Origin: an uncultured Collinsella sp.
GTDB lineage: Bacteria > Actinomycetota > Coriobacteriia > Coriobacteriales > Coriobacteriaceae
Assembly: GCA_900755685.1 (NCBI GenBank)
Contig: CAAEHI010000007.1
Span: forward strand, 1-49,425
Direction: 5' to 3'
Length of the DNA: 49,425 nucleotides
Under the pieces are notes generated by a model, which had not been told where the DNA came from, made no database searches, and worked only from the letters and a program-made list of their open reading frames with translations. Positions within the stretch are counted from its first letter, which is position 1. Each line of letters starts with the position of its first letter. Made by a program: the position numbers and the translations under genes. This document shows positions 41,982 through 49,425 of this stretch, piece by piece.

Positions 41982-42010
41982 TTGCATTTAGGGAAAGACG
42001 GGGATAATAG
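41982..42010 (+). promoter_or_regulatory. Promoter of the TSCPD/lipoprotein operon
   Basis: TTGCAT (41982-41987) and TAATAG (42005-42010) are separated by 17 bases, about 33 bases before the start codon. Confidence 0.65.
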
Positions 42011-42042
42011 TCGTCTCGAATAACATTCTGAGAGGGGATCGC

Positions 42043-42306
42043 ATGATTTCGTTTGATTACAAGCCTCAGGGCGTGTGTGCTCGCAATATTCACCTTGACC
42101 TTTCCGATGACGGCAACAAGGTGATGGGCGTTGAATTTACCGGCGGCTGCGACGGCAATCTCAAGGCTATCTCCAAGCTGGTCGAGGGCGCTCCTGCCGA
42201 TCGCGTAATCGAGGTTCTCGCCGGTAATACCTGCGGTATGAAAAAGACCTCCTGCGCCGACCAGCTTACACGCGCTATCGAGGCCGCTCGCGCCGAGATC
42301 GCCTAA
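42043..42306 (+). CDS. TSCPD domain protein (TIGR03905-type), 87 aa
   Basis: The small protein matches the short stand-alone TSCPD family: KPQGVCARNIHLDL, FTGGCDGNLKAISKLVEG, and GNTCGMKKTSCADQLTRAIE, with four conserved Cys. TSCPD domains otherwise occur at the end of some ribonucleotide reductases, and a metal-binding role is suspected. It starts after GAGAGGGG and shares one base with the next gene (TAATG), so the two are coupled. Confidence 0.85.
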   Translation: MISFDYKPQGVCARNIHLDLSDDGNKVMGVEFTGGCDGNLKAISKLVEGAPADRVIEVLAGNTCGMKKTSCADQLTRAIEAARAEIA

Positions 42307-43517
42307 TGGGTATCGGCGATCACATCAAGAACGGAATATCGCGTCGCGGCTTCGTACTCGGTGGGGCTGCCGCGGGCGCTGCCACGGTACTTGCCGGATG
42401 CTCGAAAAAAACGGGCACCAGCGATGATGCCGCCGGCGAGCCGCAGGTTATCAAGGACGATTCCAAGATCATCTCGATTACGGATGAGTACGAGGCAGTC
42501 GACATCGATCTTGAGCCGGCGGCGTCGTGGACGCTGCCTCTGGGTACGCTGCTGTACTACTGCGACGGCGATTACGCCGCGGCGATGATGGCGCCCGCAT
42601 CGGCGCTGCACGCCAACACACTCGGTGTGCTCAACCTGGGTGATGGCTCGCTTACCACATTAATCGAGGATCCTATCGAGGGCACGGGATATGCATTCTA
42701 CGATGTCCGTGCCGGCGACGGCGTATTCGCGTGGGTTGAGATGAACTTTGCCAATTCATCGTGGAAGCTCTACGCTCAAAATCTGTCGGGCGCTTCGCTC
42801 TCTGGCGACGTGGTTGAGCTCGATCGAGGTGGCAAGGACTACGATCCGCCGCTGTTTACGGCGTTCGGGGCATCAGTCATCTGGTATAAAATGCCTTCGG
42901 CAGGCGGCAATAAAACGAGTAGTGATTCGTTTTGCTATCGTCGCTCGCTTGATGAATCCAAGGCCGAGGTAATTTGGAAATCGACGGGCCGCTTTGCATC
43001 GGCCCCGCGCGCGAGCGACGGCATTTTGACCATCTCGCCGCGTGTCCGCAACGACGAGGGCGTCTACTACGGCATAACGGCAATCGATCTGACCGACGGC
43101 AACAACACCAAACGTGCCCAGCTAGTCCTTCCCTCGTCAGTCTCGCCTTTCGAGGCCGTATATATGGGCGATACCTTCGTGTTTTCTATCGAGGCGGCCT
43201 ATAGTGGCGTGGGCAGCCTGGGCAATATGGGCACATATATCGGTAATGAGGGAGGGCCGTACCTCTTCCTGTCCCGCGAGCCGCTCGCATGTGCGGCTGG
43301 CAAGAAGAATAAATACCTTGTTAAGGTACAGGCGTCGCATTTCCTGATCGACACCTCTGCCAAGACCTATGGCTCGCTGCTGTCGCCCGACCGCGCTTTG
43401 GAGTATGGCGATTATCCAGCTACGGCGGGAAAATCGGACTCATTCCTTACGTACGCCACGGTGCGCAACAGCCAGGGTATACCAGAGACGGTCACTGCAC
43501 GTCTATTCTCTCTTTAA
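42306..43517 (+). CDS. Tat-exported lipoprotein with beta-propeller-like body, 403 aa
   Basis: The N-terminus has a twin-arginine signal SRRGFVLGG followed by a hydrophobic stretch and a lipobox LAGC (Cys at about residue 32), so it is exported folded and lipid-anchored. After a short Ser/Asp-rich spacer, the body consists of repeated strand-rich segments (for example GYAFYDVRAGDGVFAWVEMNFANSSWKLYAQNLSG) that resemble WD/PQQ-like propeller blades. I do not recognise a specific family. It is joined to the TSCPD gene by a one-base overlap. Confidence 0.8.
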   Translation: MGIGDHIKNGISRRGFVLGGAAAGAATVLAGCSKKTGTSDDAAGEPQVIKDDSKIISITDEYEAVDIDLEPAASWTLPLGTLLYYCDGDYAAAMMAPASALHANTLGVLNLGDGSLTTLIEDPIEGTGYAFYDVRAGDGVFAWVEMNFANSSWKLYAQNLSGASLSGDVVELDRGGKDYDPPLFTAFGASVIWYKMPSAGGNKTSSDSFCYRRSLDESKAEVIWKSTGRFASAPRASDGILTISPRVRNDEGVYYGITAIDLTDGNNTKRAQLVLPSSVSPFEAVYMGDTFVFSIEAAYSGVGSLGNMGTYIGNEGGPYLFLSREPLACAAGKKNKYLVKVQASHFLIDTSAKTYGSLLSPDRALEYGDYPATAGKSDSFLTYATVRNSQGIPETVTARLFSL

Positions 43518-43577
43518 GCTTAGAGGGGTTAAAAAGGCGCCAACAGGGGAATAAACGCGTTGTAATTGTGAGTACCG

Positions 43578-43614
43578 CCCGCCGAGCTGCCGCGTCATAG
43601 CGGCATCCGGCGGG
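43578..43614. terminator. G+C-rich hairpin upstream of the response regulator
   Basis: CCCGCC...CTGCCGC pairs with GCGGCAT...GGCGGG around GTCATA, with one or two mismatches. There is no T tract, so it may end the lipoprotein transcript weakly or be another small palindrome. Confidence 0.4.
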
Positions 43615-43670
43615 CTCAGGTGCGTTAAAATGGGCTTGTTCTTAGCTAATTGAGACAGGGGGGCCGTGTT

Positions 43671-44393
43671 ATGGCTTCAGATGCAAAAAAGATTCTGCTG
43701 GTCGAGGATGAGAAGGCAATCCGTGACGCCGTCGCTGCCTATCTCGAGCGCGAAGGCTACTGGGTTGTGGGCGTCGGCGACGGCCAGTCCGCGATCGAGG
43801 AGTTCGAGAAGCATCAGTTCGACCTGGTCGTGCTCGACCTTATGCTCCCCAAGATTCCCGGCGAGCGCGTTTGCCGCACCATTCGCGATACCTCGGATGT
43901 CCCCATCATCATGCTGACGGCTAAGGGCGAGATCGAGGACCGTATTATCGGTCTTGAGCTCGGCGCCGACGACTATCTGATTAAGCCGTTCTCGCCGCGC
44001 GAGCTCGTCGCCCGCGTTCGCGCTCTGTTCCGCCGTGCCCATCAGGCCGACGAGCCCGCCGTCGAGGTACTCGACTTCGGCGATCTGGTCATCGATATCT
44101 CGGGCCACAAGATCTTGGTCGAGGGCAAGGAAGTCGATCTGACGGCTTCCGAGTTCAAGCTGCTCACCACGCTTGCCCGCCATCCCGGCCGTGTGTATAA
44201 CCGCATGGAGCTGGTCGAGAAAGTGCTCGGGTATGACTTTGAGGGCTATGAGCGCACCATCGATAGCCACGTGAAGAATCTTCGCGCCAAGCTGGGCGAT
44301 GATCCCAAGAAGCCCAAGTGGCTCTACACCGTCCATGGTGTCGGCTATCGCTTCGAGGCTCCGGCCAAGACCGATAAGTCGGACGAGAAATAG
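43671..44393 (+). CDS. OmpR-family response regulator
   Basis: The 240-aa protein has a receiver domain with acidic pocket VEDE, phospho-acceptor Asp56 in LVVLDLMLPK and the conserved Lys in MLTAKGE. A winged-helix output domain follows (about 140-235: LTASEFKLLTTLARHPGRVYNRMELVEKVLGYDFEGYERTIDSHVKNLRAKL and VHGVGYRFE). The start is the ATG at 43671, after AGGGGGG. It lies 11 bases before the histidine kinase gene. The target genes are unknown. Confidence 0.93.
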   Translation: MASDAKKILLVEDEKAIRDAVAAYLEREGYWVVGVGDGQSAIEEFEKHQFDLVVLDLMLPKIPGERVCRTIRDTSDVPIIMLTAKGEIEDRIIGLELGADDYLIKPFSPRELVARVRALFRRAHQADEPAVEVLDFGDLVIDISGHKILVEGKEVDLTASEFKLLTTLARHPGRVYNRMELVEKVLGYDFEGYERTIDSHVKNLRAKLGDDPKKPKWLYTVHGVGYRFEAPAKTDKSDEK

Positions 44394-44404
44394 GGAAATC
44401 ACAT

Positions 44405-45970
44405 ATGACACCTGCGCGCTTTGAAATCGGACAAAAGCACAAGCAGGAGAGCGAGGCGGGTTCCAAGGCTAGTTGGAACACGCCTCGTTCCGATTCACGG
44501 CCAACGATGAGCTATCCCTCGCGCATGGCACTTGCTTTTGCTCTGACATCGCTCATGACAGTATTGGTGCTGGTGGGCGTTGTCTCTGTTGTGTGGGGCA
44601 CGGTCTTTTCGGATTACACACGCTCCAATATCGTCGAAATCGCAAATTCCGCTGCCGAGAAGTTGGCGACCTCATATGAGGAAAACGGCTCTTGGACCGC
44701 GGGAGAACTGCGCACGGTCGCAACGTCGAGTTTGGTTTCCGACGATCTGGGCATGCAGGTCGTCAATAAAAAGGGCGTGATCGTTTATGACGATTCCTGG
44801 CCCTCGGCAAGCGCCACCGCCGATGTACGCGAAAACCAGGCTACGACCGACGACACGAGCGGCAAGAGGGCATCGCATAGCCCGGTCTCGTCTGCTCCAA
44901 CCGACTCCGATAGCGTTGCTAACGTCGAGATTGTAACGTCTTCCGGCGAGCATGTCGGACAGGTAAAGCTGTGGGCCATCGGCTCCGACGCTCTGCTCAC
45001 CAAGGCGGACTCTGCGTTTAGGGAGAAGACCTTTAACGCCATGGCCCTCGCCGCGGTTGTTGCAATCTGCATTTCGGTCGTTATCGGATCGCTCGTGTCG
45101 CGCATGCTCACCAAGCCGATTCATCGCATCACCAGTACCGCAAAGCAAATCCGTGACGGCGACCTGTCGGCTCGCACGGGACTGCGCGGTGATGACGAGA
45201 TCGATCAGCTGGGTGAGACCTTCGATGAGATGGCCACTTCGCTCGAGAAGGATATGAAACACGAGAAGCGCCTGACCTCAGACGTTGCACACGAGCTTCG
45301 CACGCCGCTTATGGCCATGCTCGCAACGGTCGAGGCCATGCAGGATGGCGTGTATCCCACCGACGATGAGCATTTGGAGACCGTTGCTTCCGAGACGCGT
45401 CGCCTGGCTCGTCTGGTGCAGCAGATGCTCGACCTATCGCGTATGGAAAACAGCACGGCTCCGCTCAATCTAGAACCGGTGGACATGGTTCCGTTCGTGC
45501 GATCGATTGTGAATGGCCAGGAGCGCCTGTTTGCCGACCGTGACCTGCGTTTGCGCTTTGCAGATGAGACGCAGGGCCACGATGACGTTGTCGAGGCAGA
45601 TCCCGACATGATCACGCAATGTGTTATCAACCTCATGAGCAACGCCATGCGCTACACCCCCGAGGGCGGTTGGGTCGTGGTGTCGGTGCTCAGTGACCGC
45701 AGGCACGTCAGCATTGCCGTTTCTGATACCGGCATCGGTATTGCCAAGGACGATCTGTCGCGCATTTTCGGGCGGTTTTGGCGCGCCGATGCCAGCCGCG
45801 CCCGCGAAGCTGGCGGCCTGGGCGTCGGCCTCGCCGTGACCAAGCAGATTGTCGAGCGTCACCATGGCTACATATCCGTGGAGTCGGAGCTTGGAAAGGG
45901 TACGACTTTTACAATTCATCTGCCCCGCGAGCACACGGCAGACGCGGCATCTACTACAATGGAGCACTAG
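44405..45970 (+). CDS. Sensor histidine kinase
   Basis: The 521-aa membrane kinase partners with the adjacent regulator. It has a cytoplasmic N-terminal stretch, TM1 at about residues 42-65, an extracytoplasmic sensor domain of about 150 residues, TM2 at about 203-225, HAMP, and the H box SDVAHELRTPL. N box VINLMSNAMRYTPEGG, G1 VSDTGIGIA, F GRFWRADASR and G2 GGLGVGLAVTKQIV complete the catalytic part. The sensor domain shows no recognisable ligand fold. Confidence 0.93.
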   Translation: MTPARFEIGQKHKQESEAGSKASWNTPRSDSRPTMSYPSRMALAFALTSLMTVLVLVGVVSVVWGTVFSDYTRSNIVEIANSAAEKLATSYEENGSWTAGELRTVATSSLVSDDLGMQVVNKKGVIVYDDSWPSASATADVRENQATTDDTSGKRASHSPVSSAPTDSDSVANVEIVTSSGEHVGQVKLWAIGSDALLTKADSAFREKTFNAMALAAVVAICISVVIGSLVSRMLTKPIHRITSTAKQIRDGDLSARTGLRGDDEIDQLGETFDEMATSLEKDMKHEKRLTSDVAHELRTPLMAMLATVEAMQDGVYPTDDEHLETVASETRRLARLVQQMLDLSRMENSTAPLNLEPVDMVPFVRSIVNGQERLFADRDLRLRFADETQGHDDVVEADPDMITQCVINLMSNAMRYTPEGGWVVVSVLSDRRHVSIAVSDTGIGIAKDDLSRIFGRFWRADASRAREAGGLGVGLAVTKQIVERHHGYISVESELGKGTTFTIHLPREHTADAASTTMEH

Positions 45971-46028
45971 CTTTTCGCTATTCGGTGAAGGAGGGGCCGC
46001 GTCCCTGCCGCTCCGAGTTTGCGAAAAC

Positions 46029-46051
46029 ATGCGGGAAAGAACCCGCATTTC
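46029..46051 (+). promoter_or_regulatory. Hairpin in the leader of purC
   Basis: ATGCGGG pairs with CCCGCAT and is followed by TTTCTGT, about 30 bases before purC. It may be a weak terminator of the kinase transcript or an attenuator-like leader element. Confidence 0.35.
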
Positions 46052-46079
46052 TGTCGTATTTAGGTAAGGAGTGACTCAC

Positions 46080-46967
46080 GTGACAACGATGGAGCGTCGT
46101 CCGGATTCCCGTGGCAAGGTTCGTGATATTTACGATGCCGGTGAAAACCTGCTGATGGTCGCCACCGACCGCATTTCTGCGTTCGACTTCATTCTTCCCG
46201 ACGAGATTCCGTTTAAGGGAGAGGTGCTCAATCGCATCTCGGCATTCTGGTTCGATAAGTTTGCCGACATCGTCCCCAACCATCTCGTTTCCATCGACCC
46301 GGCGGATTTCCCCGAGGAGTTTGCCGAGTATCGTGACTACCTCGCAGGCCGCGCCATGCTGGTCAAGAAGGCCCAGACGATTCCTATCGAGTGCATCGTC
46401 CGCGGCTATCTGACCGGTTCGGGCAAGAAGACCTATGACGAGAACGGCACCGTCTGCGGCATTCAGCTGCCCGAGGGTCTGACCGAGGCTTCCAAGCTTC
46501 CCGAGCCGTTGTTCACGCCGTCCACGAAGGCCGAGATCGGTGACCACGACGAGAACATCTCGTTCGAGCGTTGCTGCGAGATCGTGGGCGAGGACATCGC
46601 CACGCAGATTCGTGACCTTTCCCTCAAGATCTACAAGGCCGCTGCCGAGTACGCCGCGACCCGTGGCATCATCATTGCCGACACCAAGTTCGAGTTTGGT
46701 GTCATCGATGGCAAGGTCACGCTGATCGACGAGTGCCTCACGCCCGACTCCAGCCGTTTCTGGCCTGCTGCCAGCTACGAGGAGGGCAAGATCCAGCCTA
46801 GCTACGACAAGCAATTCGTCCGCAATTGGCTCAAGGCCAACTGGGATATGACGGGGGAGACCCCGCACCTGCCCGCCGAGGTCATCGATGGCACGTCCGA
46901 GCGCTATCGCGAGGCCTTCCAGATCATCACGGGCTTCCAGTTCACAAGCATGAAGGAGAACGCATAA
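46080..46967 (+). CDS. purC: Phosphoribosylaminoimidazole-succinocarboxamide synthase
   Basis: PurC joins aspartate to CAIR using ATP in purine synthesis. The 295-aa protein has SRGKVRDIYDAG, ATDRISAFDFILPDEIPFKG, ECIVRGYLTGSGKKTY and DTKFEFGVIDGKVTLIDECLTPDSSRFW, all family hallmarks. The GTG start at 46080 was chosen because AAGGAG is eight bases upstream; an in-frame GTG at 46071 would overlap that site. Its product is the substrate of PurB, encoded 4 kb upstream. The next gene starts directly after its stop. Confidence 0.96.
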   Translation: MTTMERRPDSRGKVRDIYDAGENLLMVATDRISAFDFILPDEIPFKGEVLNRISAFWFDKFADIVPNHLVSIDPADFPEEFAEYRDYLAGRAMLVKKAQTIPIECIVRGYLTGSGKKTYDENGTVCGIQLPEGLTEASKLPEPLFTPSTKAEIGDHDENISFERCCEIVGEDIATQIRDLSLKIYKAAAEYAATRGIIIADTKFEFGVIDGKVTLIDECLTPDSSRFWPAASYEEGKIQPSYDKQFVRNWLKANWDMTGETPHLPAEVIDGTSERYREAFQIITGFQFTSMKENA

Positions 46968-47543
46968 GTGAGTACCCGTAGCGCCACGAACAAGCGCACG
47001 CAATCCCACGAAGTTACCGGGGTTGCGCGCAAGTCTGCCGCATCTGCTAAGCCCGCCCGCCAAGCAGCGAGCTCCGTTCGCGTCGTGCCGGCTTCGTCTA
47101 AGGCACGCCGCAAAGAGCTCGAGAAGGGCGAGAACCTCGAGGGCCTCTCTAAAGAGGAGAAGCGCGCCCGCAAGGCCAAGCAGCGCGCCAAGGAGGACCG
47201 CATCTATACGGTGTCGAATATCCTCCTCAAGCAGGACGAGGACTACACCAAGCGCCGTCGCATCTGGTGGATTGTGCTCGCCATTGGCATGGTGCTCGTC
47301 GTGGCAATTTGGGCCTCGCTGTACTTCGCTCCCGCTGGCATGGTGTCCAGCCCTGTCCAGATGGTCGGCATCGTTTTGTCCTACGTCATCATTTTGGGCG
47401 ACTTTATCTATGACTTCGCTCGTATTCGTCCCTTGCGCAACATGTACCGCGCGCAGGCCGAGGGCATGTCCGAGAACAAGCTCAACGCTCTTATTGAGCG
47501 CGCGGCTGCCGAGGAGGACCAGAAGGACTCCAAGAAGAAGTAG
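46968..47543 (+). CDS. Basic two-TM membrane protein of unknown function, 191 aa
   Basis: The GTG start follows the purC stop with no gap (TAAGTG), so coupling is likely. The N-terminal 100 residues are very basic and Ala/Ser-rich, with helix-forming KRARKAKQRAKEDRI. Two membrane segments follow (about 99-119 IWWIVLAIGMVLVVAIWASLY and 131-150 MVGIVLSYVIILGDFIYDF) and a charged tail ending DSKKK. The family is not recognised; nothing suggests a role in purine synthesis. Confidence 0.75.
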   Translation: MSTRSATNKRTQSHEVTGVARKSAASAKPARQAASSVRVVPASSKARRKELEKGENLEGLSKEEKRARKAKQRAKEDRIYTVSNILLKQDEDYTKRRRIWWIVLAIGMVLVVAIWASLYFAPAGMVSSPVQMVGIVLSYVIILGDFIYDFARIRPLRNMYRAQAEGMSENKLNALIERAAAEEDQKDSKKK

Positions 47544-47573
47544 CGTTTGCATACATACTTATCGCTAAGATAT

Positions 47574-47604
47574 AAGGCGCGTCGTTTTTGCGGCGCGCCT
47601 TTTT
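47574..47604 (+). terminator. Terminator before the M29 aminopeptidase
   Basis: AAGGCGCG pairs with CGCGCCTT around a T-containing loop and is followed by a T tract. Confidence 0.85.
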
Positions 47605-47632
47605 ACTGTTCTATAGATAGATGGAGTGGCAC

Positions 47633-48913
47633 ATGATTCGAGCTGCCCTGACGGTCGAAGAGGCTCTGGAGGGCATGAAGGCCCTGGAGCCCAAGATTAA
47701 AAACTACGCGCACCTGGTCGTCCGCAAGGGCGTAAACGTCAAGCCCGGCCAGGAGGTCGTCGTTCAGTCTCCGGTCGAGTGCGCGCCGTTTGCGCGCGTG
47801 GTGGTCGCGGAGGCCTATGCTGCCGGCGCCGGCCACGTGACGGTCATTTGGGCCGATGATGCCGTGACGAGGCTCACGTACGAGCATGTCGAGAAAAGCT
47901 ATTTTGAGCAGACGTCCGAGTGGAAGCGCATGCAGCTGGATTCCTTGGCCCAGGATGGTGCCTGCTTTGTCTTTATCGAGGGTGCGGATCCTGCGGCCCT
48001 CAAGGGCATCGATCCAGCCAAGCCGGCCGCGGCATCAAAGGCGAGGAATACGCAGTGCAAAGTTTTCCGCCGTGGACTGGATTACAACATCAATCCGTGG
48101 TGCATCGCCGGCGCTCCGGTCGTGGCTTGGGCGCACGAGGTGTTCCCGGGAGACGCCGATGAGGTTGCAATCTATAAGCTGTGGAATGCGATTCTGCACA
48201 CCGCGCGCGCCGATGGCCAGGACCCAGAGAGCGACTGGGAACTCCATGACGCCGCATTCGAAAAGAACCTGCGTTTCCTGAACGACAATCGTTTCGACTA
48301 CCTGCATTACACCGCGGCAAATGGAACCGATCTGACGATTGGCATGACGAAAGGTCACGAGTGGGCCGGCGGCAAGGGCAAGACGCCCGATGGGCACCCC
48401 TTCTTCCCCAACATTCCCACCGAGGAAGTCTTCACTTCGCCCGATCGCATGCGCGCCGACGGTATCGTGTACTCGGCCATGCCGCTCATCCATCACGGCA
48501 ATAAGGTCGAAGATTTTTGGATTAAGTTCGAGGGCGGCCGCGTGGTGGACTACGACGCCCGCGTGGGCAAGGCAACGCTCGCAAGTATCATCGATACTGA
48601 CGAGGGCGCTGCTCACCTGGGAGAGGTCGCGCTCATTTCCAAGAACACGCCGATCCGCGAAAGTGGTGTTCTGTTCTACAATACGCTCTATGACGAGAAC
48701 GCTAGCTGCCATCTCGCGCTAGGTGTCGGTTTCCCCGAATGCATCGAGGGTGGGTATGACATGTCCAAGGAGGAGCTTCTGGAGCATGGCGTTAACGTCT
48801 CGAGCACGCACGTCGATTTTATGATCGGCACGGACGACATCGATATTACGGGCATTACGCCTGATGGACGTGAAGTTGTGATTTTCCAGAACGGCCAATG
48901 GAGTTGGGAATAG
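47633..48913 (+). CDS. M29-family aminopeptidase (PepS/AmpS type)
   Basis: This is a metal-dependent exopeptidase that removes N-terminal residues from peptides in the cytoplasm. The 426-aa protein carries the family pattern: an N-terminal half starting about residue 20 with YAHLVVRKGVNVKPGQEVVVQSPVE. The C-terminal metal site has NIPTEEVFTSPDRMRADG (first Glu ligand), a central GEVALI and the His/Asp-rich CHLALGVGFPE and STHVDFMIGTDDID. The start at 47633 has GGAG six bases upstream; an ATG 12 bases earlier lacks this. The tRNA-Lys promoter overlaps its last codons. Confidence 0.92.
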   Translation: MIRAALTVEEALEGMKALEPKIKNYAHLVVRKGVNVKPGQEVVVQSPVECAPFARVVVAEAYAAGAGHVTVIWADDAVTRLTYEHVEKSYFEQTSEWKRMQLDSLAQDGACFVFIEGADPAALKGIDPAKPAAASKARNTQCKVFRRGLDYNINPWCIAGAPVVAWAHEVFPGDADEVAIYKLWNAILHTARADGQDPESDWELHDAAFEKNLRFLNDNRFDYLHYTAANGTDLTIGMTKGHEWAGGKGKTPDGHPFFPNIPTEEVFTSPDRMRADGIVYSAMPLIHHGNKVEDFWIKFEGGRVVDYDARVGKATLASIIDTDEGAAHLGEVALISKNTPIRESGVLFYNTLYDENASCHLALGVGFPECIEGGYDMSKEELLEHGVNVSSTHVDFMIGTDDIDITGITPDGREVVIFQNGQWSWE

Positions 48914-48932
48914 TCCCAGACCGTGGTACAAT
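48904..48932 (+). promoter_or_regulatory. Promoter of tRNA-Lys inside the aminopeptidase 3' end
   Basis: TTGGGA (48904-48909) and TACAAT (48927-48932) are separated by 17 bases. The -35 box overlaps the Trp and Glu codons before the stop. Confidence 0.75.
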
Positions 48933-48941
48933 GCCACCCGC

Positions 48942-49017
48942 GGGCCGTTAGCTCAGCTGGCAGAGCAGGGGACTTTTAATCCCAAGGTCCAGGGTTCGAA
49001 CCCCTGACGGCCCACCA
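48942..49017 (+). tRNA. tRNA-Lys, anticodon TTT
   Basis: The gene is 76 nt with encoded CCA. Acceptor GGGCCGT pairs with ACGGCCC, discriminator A. The anticodon loop CTTTTAA gives TTT; position 27-43 is a G-A mismatch. Confidence 0.95.
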
Positions 49018-49026
49018 TAGAAAAGA

Positions 49027-49056
49027 AAGCGATCAACTCCGGTTGGTCGCTTTTTT
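49027..49056 (+). terminator. Terminator after tRNA-Lys
   Basis: GCGATCAAC pairs with GTTGGTCGC (one G-U pair) and is followed by TTTTTT. Confidence 0.85.
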
Positions 49057-49425
49057 GTTGCCGGTGCACGGGTTCGAACCCGTATCTAGCTATATATAAG
49101 AACGCTTGGCGAACAAAACCCGCCTTTTACCGATGGGAAACAAATAACTGATGCCTTTGGAGTAAAGTAGCGCTCCAGAGATGACCGATGTCTCAATACA
49201 CATAAAACAGCTGGTCATCGCCAATATCAGAAGCCAATGCTTCAGTTTTAACCTCAGTGATGCGACTGAGGGACCTATTCATTTGTGAACAAAATATGGA
49301 GTGCGCGATTCCCGCCCCCGGGGCCCCTCCGGTCTGGCAATATATCTCCTTGCCGCGCGGCCCGGTGGAACCGGGAACCAGCGCAGGCGTGCACCTTGAG
49401 AACCGGATACTGCGAGGATGGACAC
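49057..49425 (+). other. Gene-free end of the window, possibly the leader of an rRNA operon
   Basis: Just after the tRNA-Lys terminator is a T-arm-like palindrome ACGGGTTCGAACCCGT (49069-49084). From about 49310 the sequence becomes G+C-rich with hairpins (CCCGGTGGAACCGGG), and the last 40 bases contain CACCTTGAGAACCGGATACT, which resembles the leader found before rRNA genes in Gram-positive bacteria. No rRNA sequence itself is inside the window, and I see no convincing P1-type promoter, so this is a guess. Short reading frames at 49193-49282 are not supported. Confidence 0.3.

Noticed and set aside
49193..49282. A 29-codon minus-strand frame, with a second overlapping frame beyond it
   Set aside because: It has an ATG but no ribosome binding site and no recognisable product; it could be a gene remnant but cannot be supported.

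Overview
The window reads as the replication-origin region of a high-G+C Gram-positive gut bacterium of the class Coriobacteriia, most likely Collinsella or a close relative. This rests on gene order and protein character (a short actinobacterial-type YidC, paired WYL regulators, many Ala-rich proteins, GTG/TTG starts, SpaA-type sortase adhesins). No database search was possible, so the genus is an inference.

Layout. From 1 to about 2 kb the minus strand carries rpsF-ssb-rpsR-rplI and the first codons of what is probably dnaB. Two tRNA-Ser genes, each with its own terminator, and several hairpin-rich repeats follow (2.3-2.9 kb). Next come a TRIC/UPF0126 channel gene and a bactofilin-like membrane protein gene (plus strand), convergent with typA (minus), and a three-gene minus-strand set ending in two uncharacterised genes. 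A minus-strand tRNA-Ile/tRNA-Ala/tRNA-Ile cluster and a 184-bp near-perfect palindrome (8.5-9.1 kb) separate these from the replication block. That block, all minus strand and in transcription order, is a GHKL-ATPase gene, dnaA, dnaN, recF, dciA, gyrB, gyrA. The strand switch lies at 20.16-20.5 kb, where DnaA-box-like sites sit between the GHKL gene and rpmH. A second candidate origin segment with an AT-rich stretch lies between dnaA and dnaN.

Rightward from the origin, the plus strand has rpmH-rnpA-yidD-yidC-jag, a strong terminator, then rsmG, three perfect parS sites, parA, parB and a small membrane protein gene. This last block is visibly poorer in G+C than its surroundings. Then come rlmN (minus), ddl and a DnaQ-DinG type exonuclease-helicase (plus), a PafBC-like WYL regulator pair (minus), a giant M28-peptidase-like membrane protein with a very long acidic insertion, and a thioester/SpaA-repeat LPATG surface protein (minus). 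The last part holds tRNA-Gly, purB, a TSCPD protein coupled to a Tat lipoprotein, an OmpR/EnvZ-type two-component pair, purC, a basic two-TM protein, an M29 aminopeptidase, tRNA-Lys, and at the very end a stretch that may be an rRNA operon leader.

How the genes work together. The core is a replication initiation and segregation module: DnaA, beta clamp, RecF, the helicase loader DciA, gyrase, ParAB-parS and probably DnaB at the left edge, with an origin-adjacent GHKL-ATPase/prion-like/winged-helix protein of unknown role. Points most worth a second look are a repeated tRNA-tail hairpin element found after two different tRNA genes, the GHKL protein beside the origin, an altered DnaA DNA-contact motif together with variant DnaA boxes, a Phe at the GyrA position equivalent to E. 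coli Ser83, and an apparently catalytically dead, heavily expanded M28-like protein.
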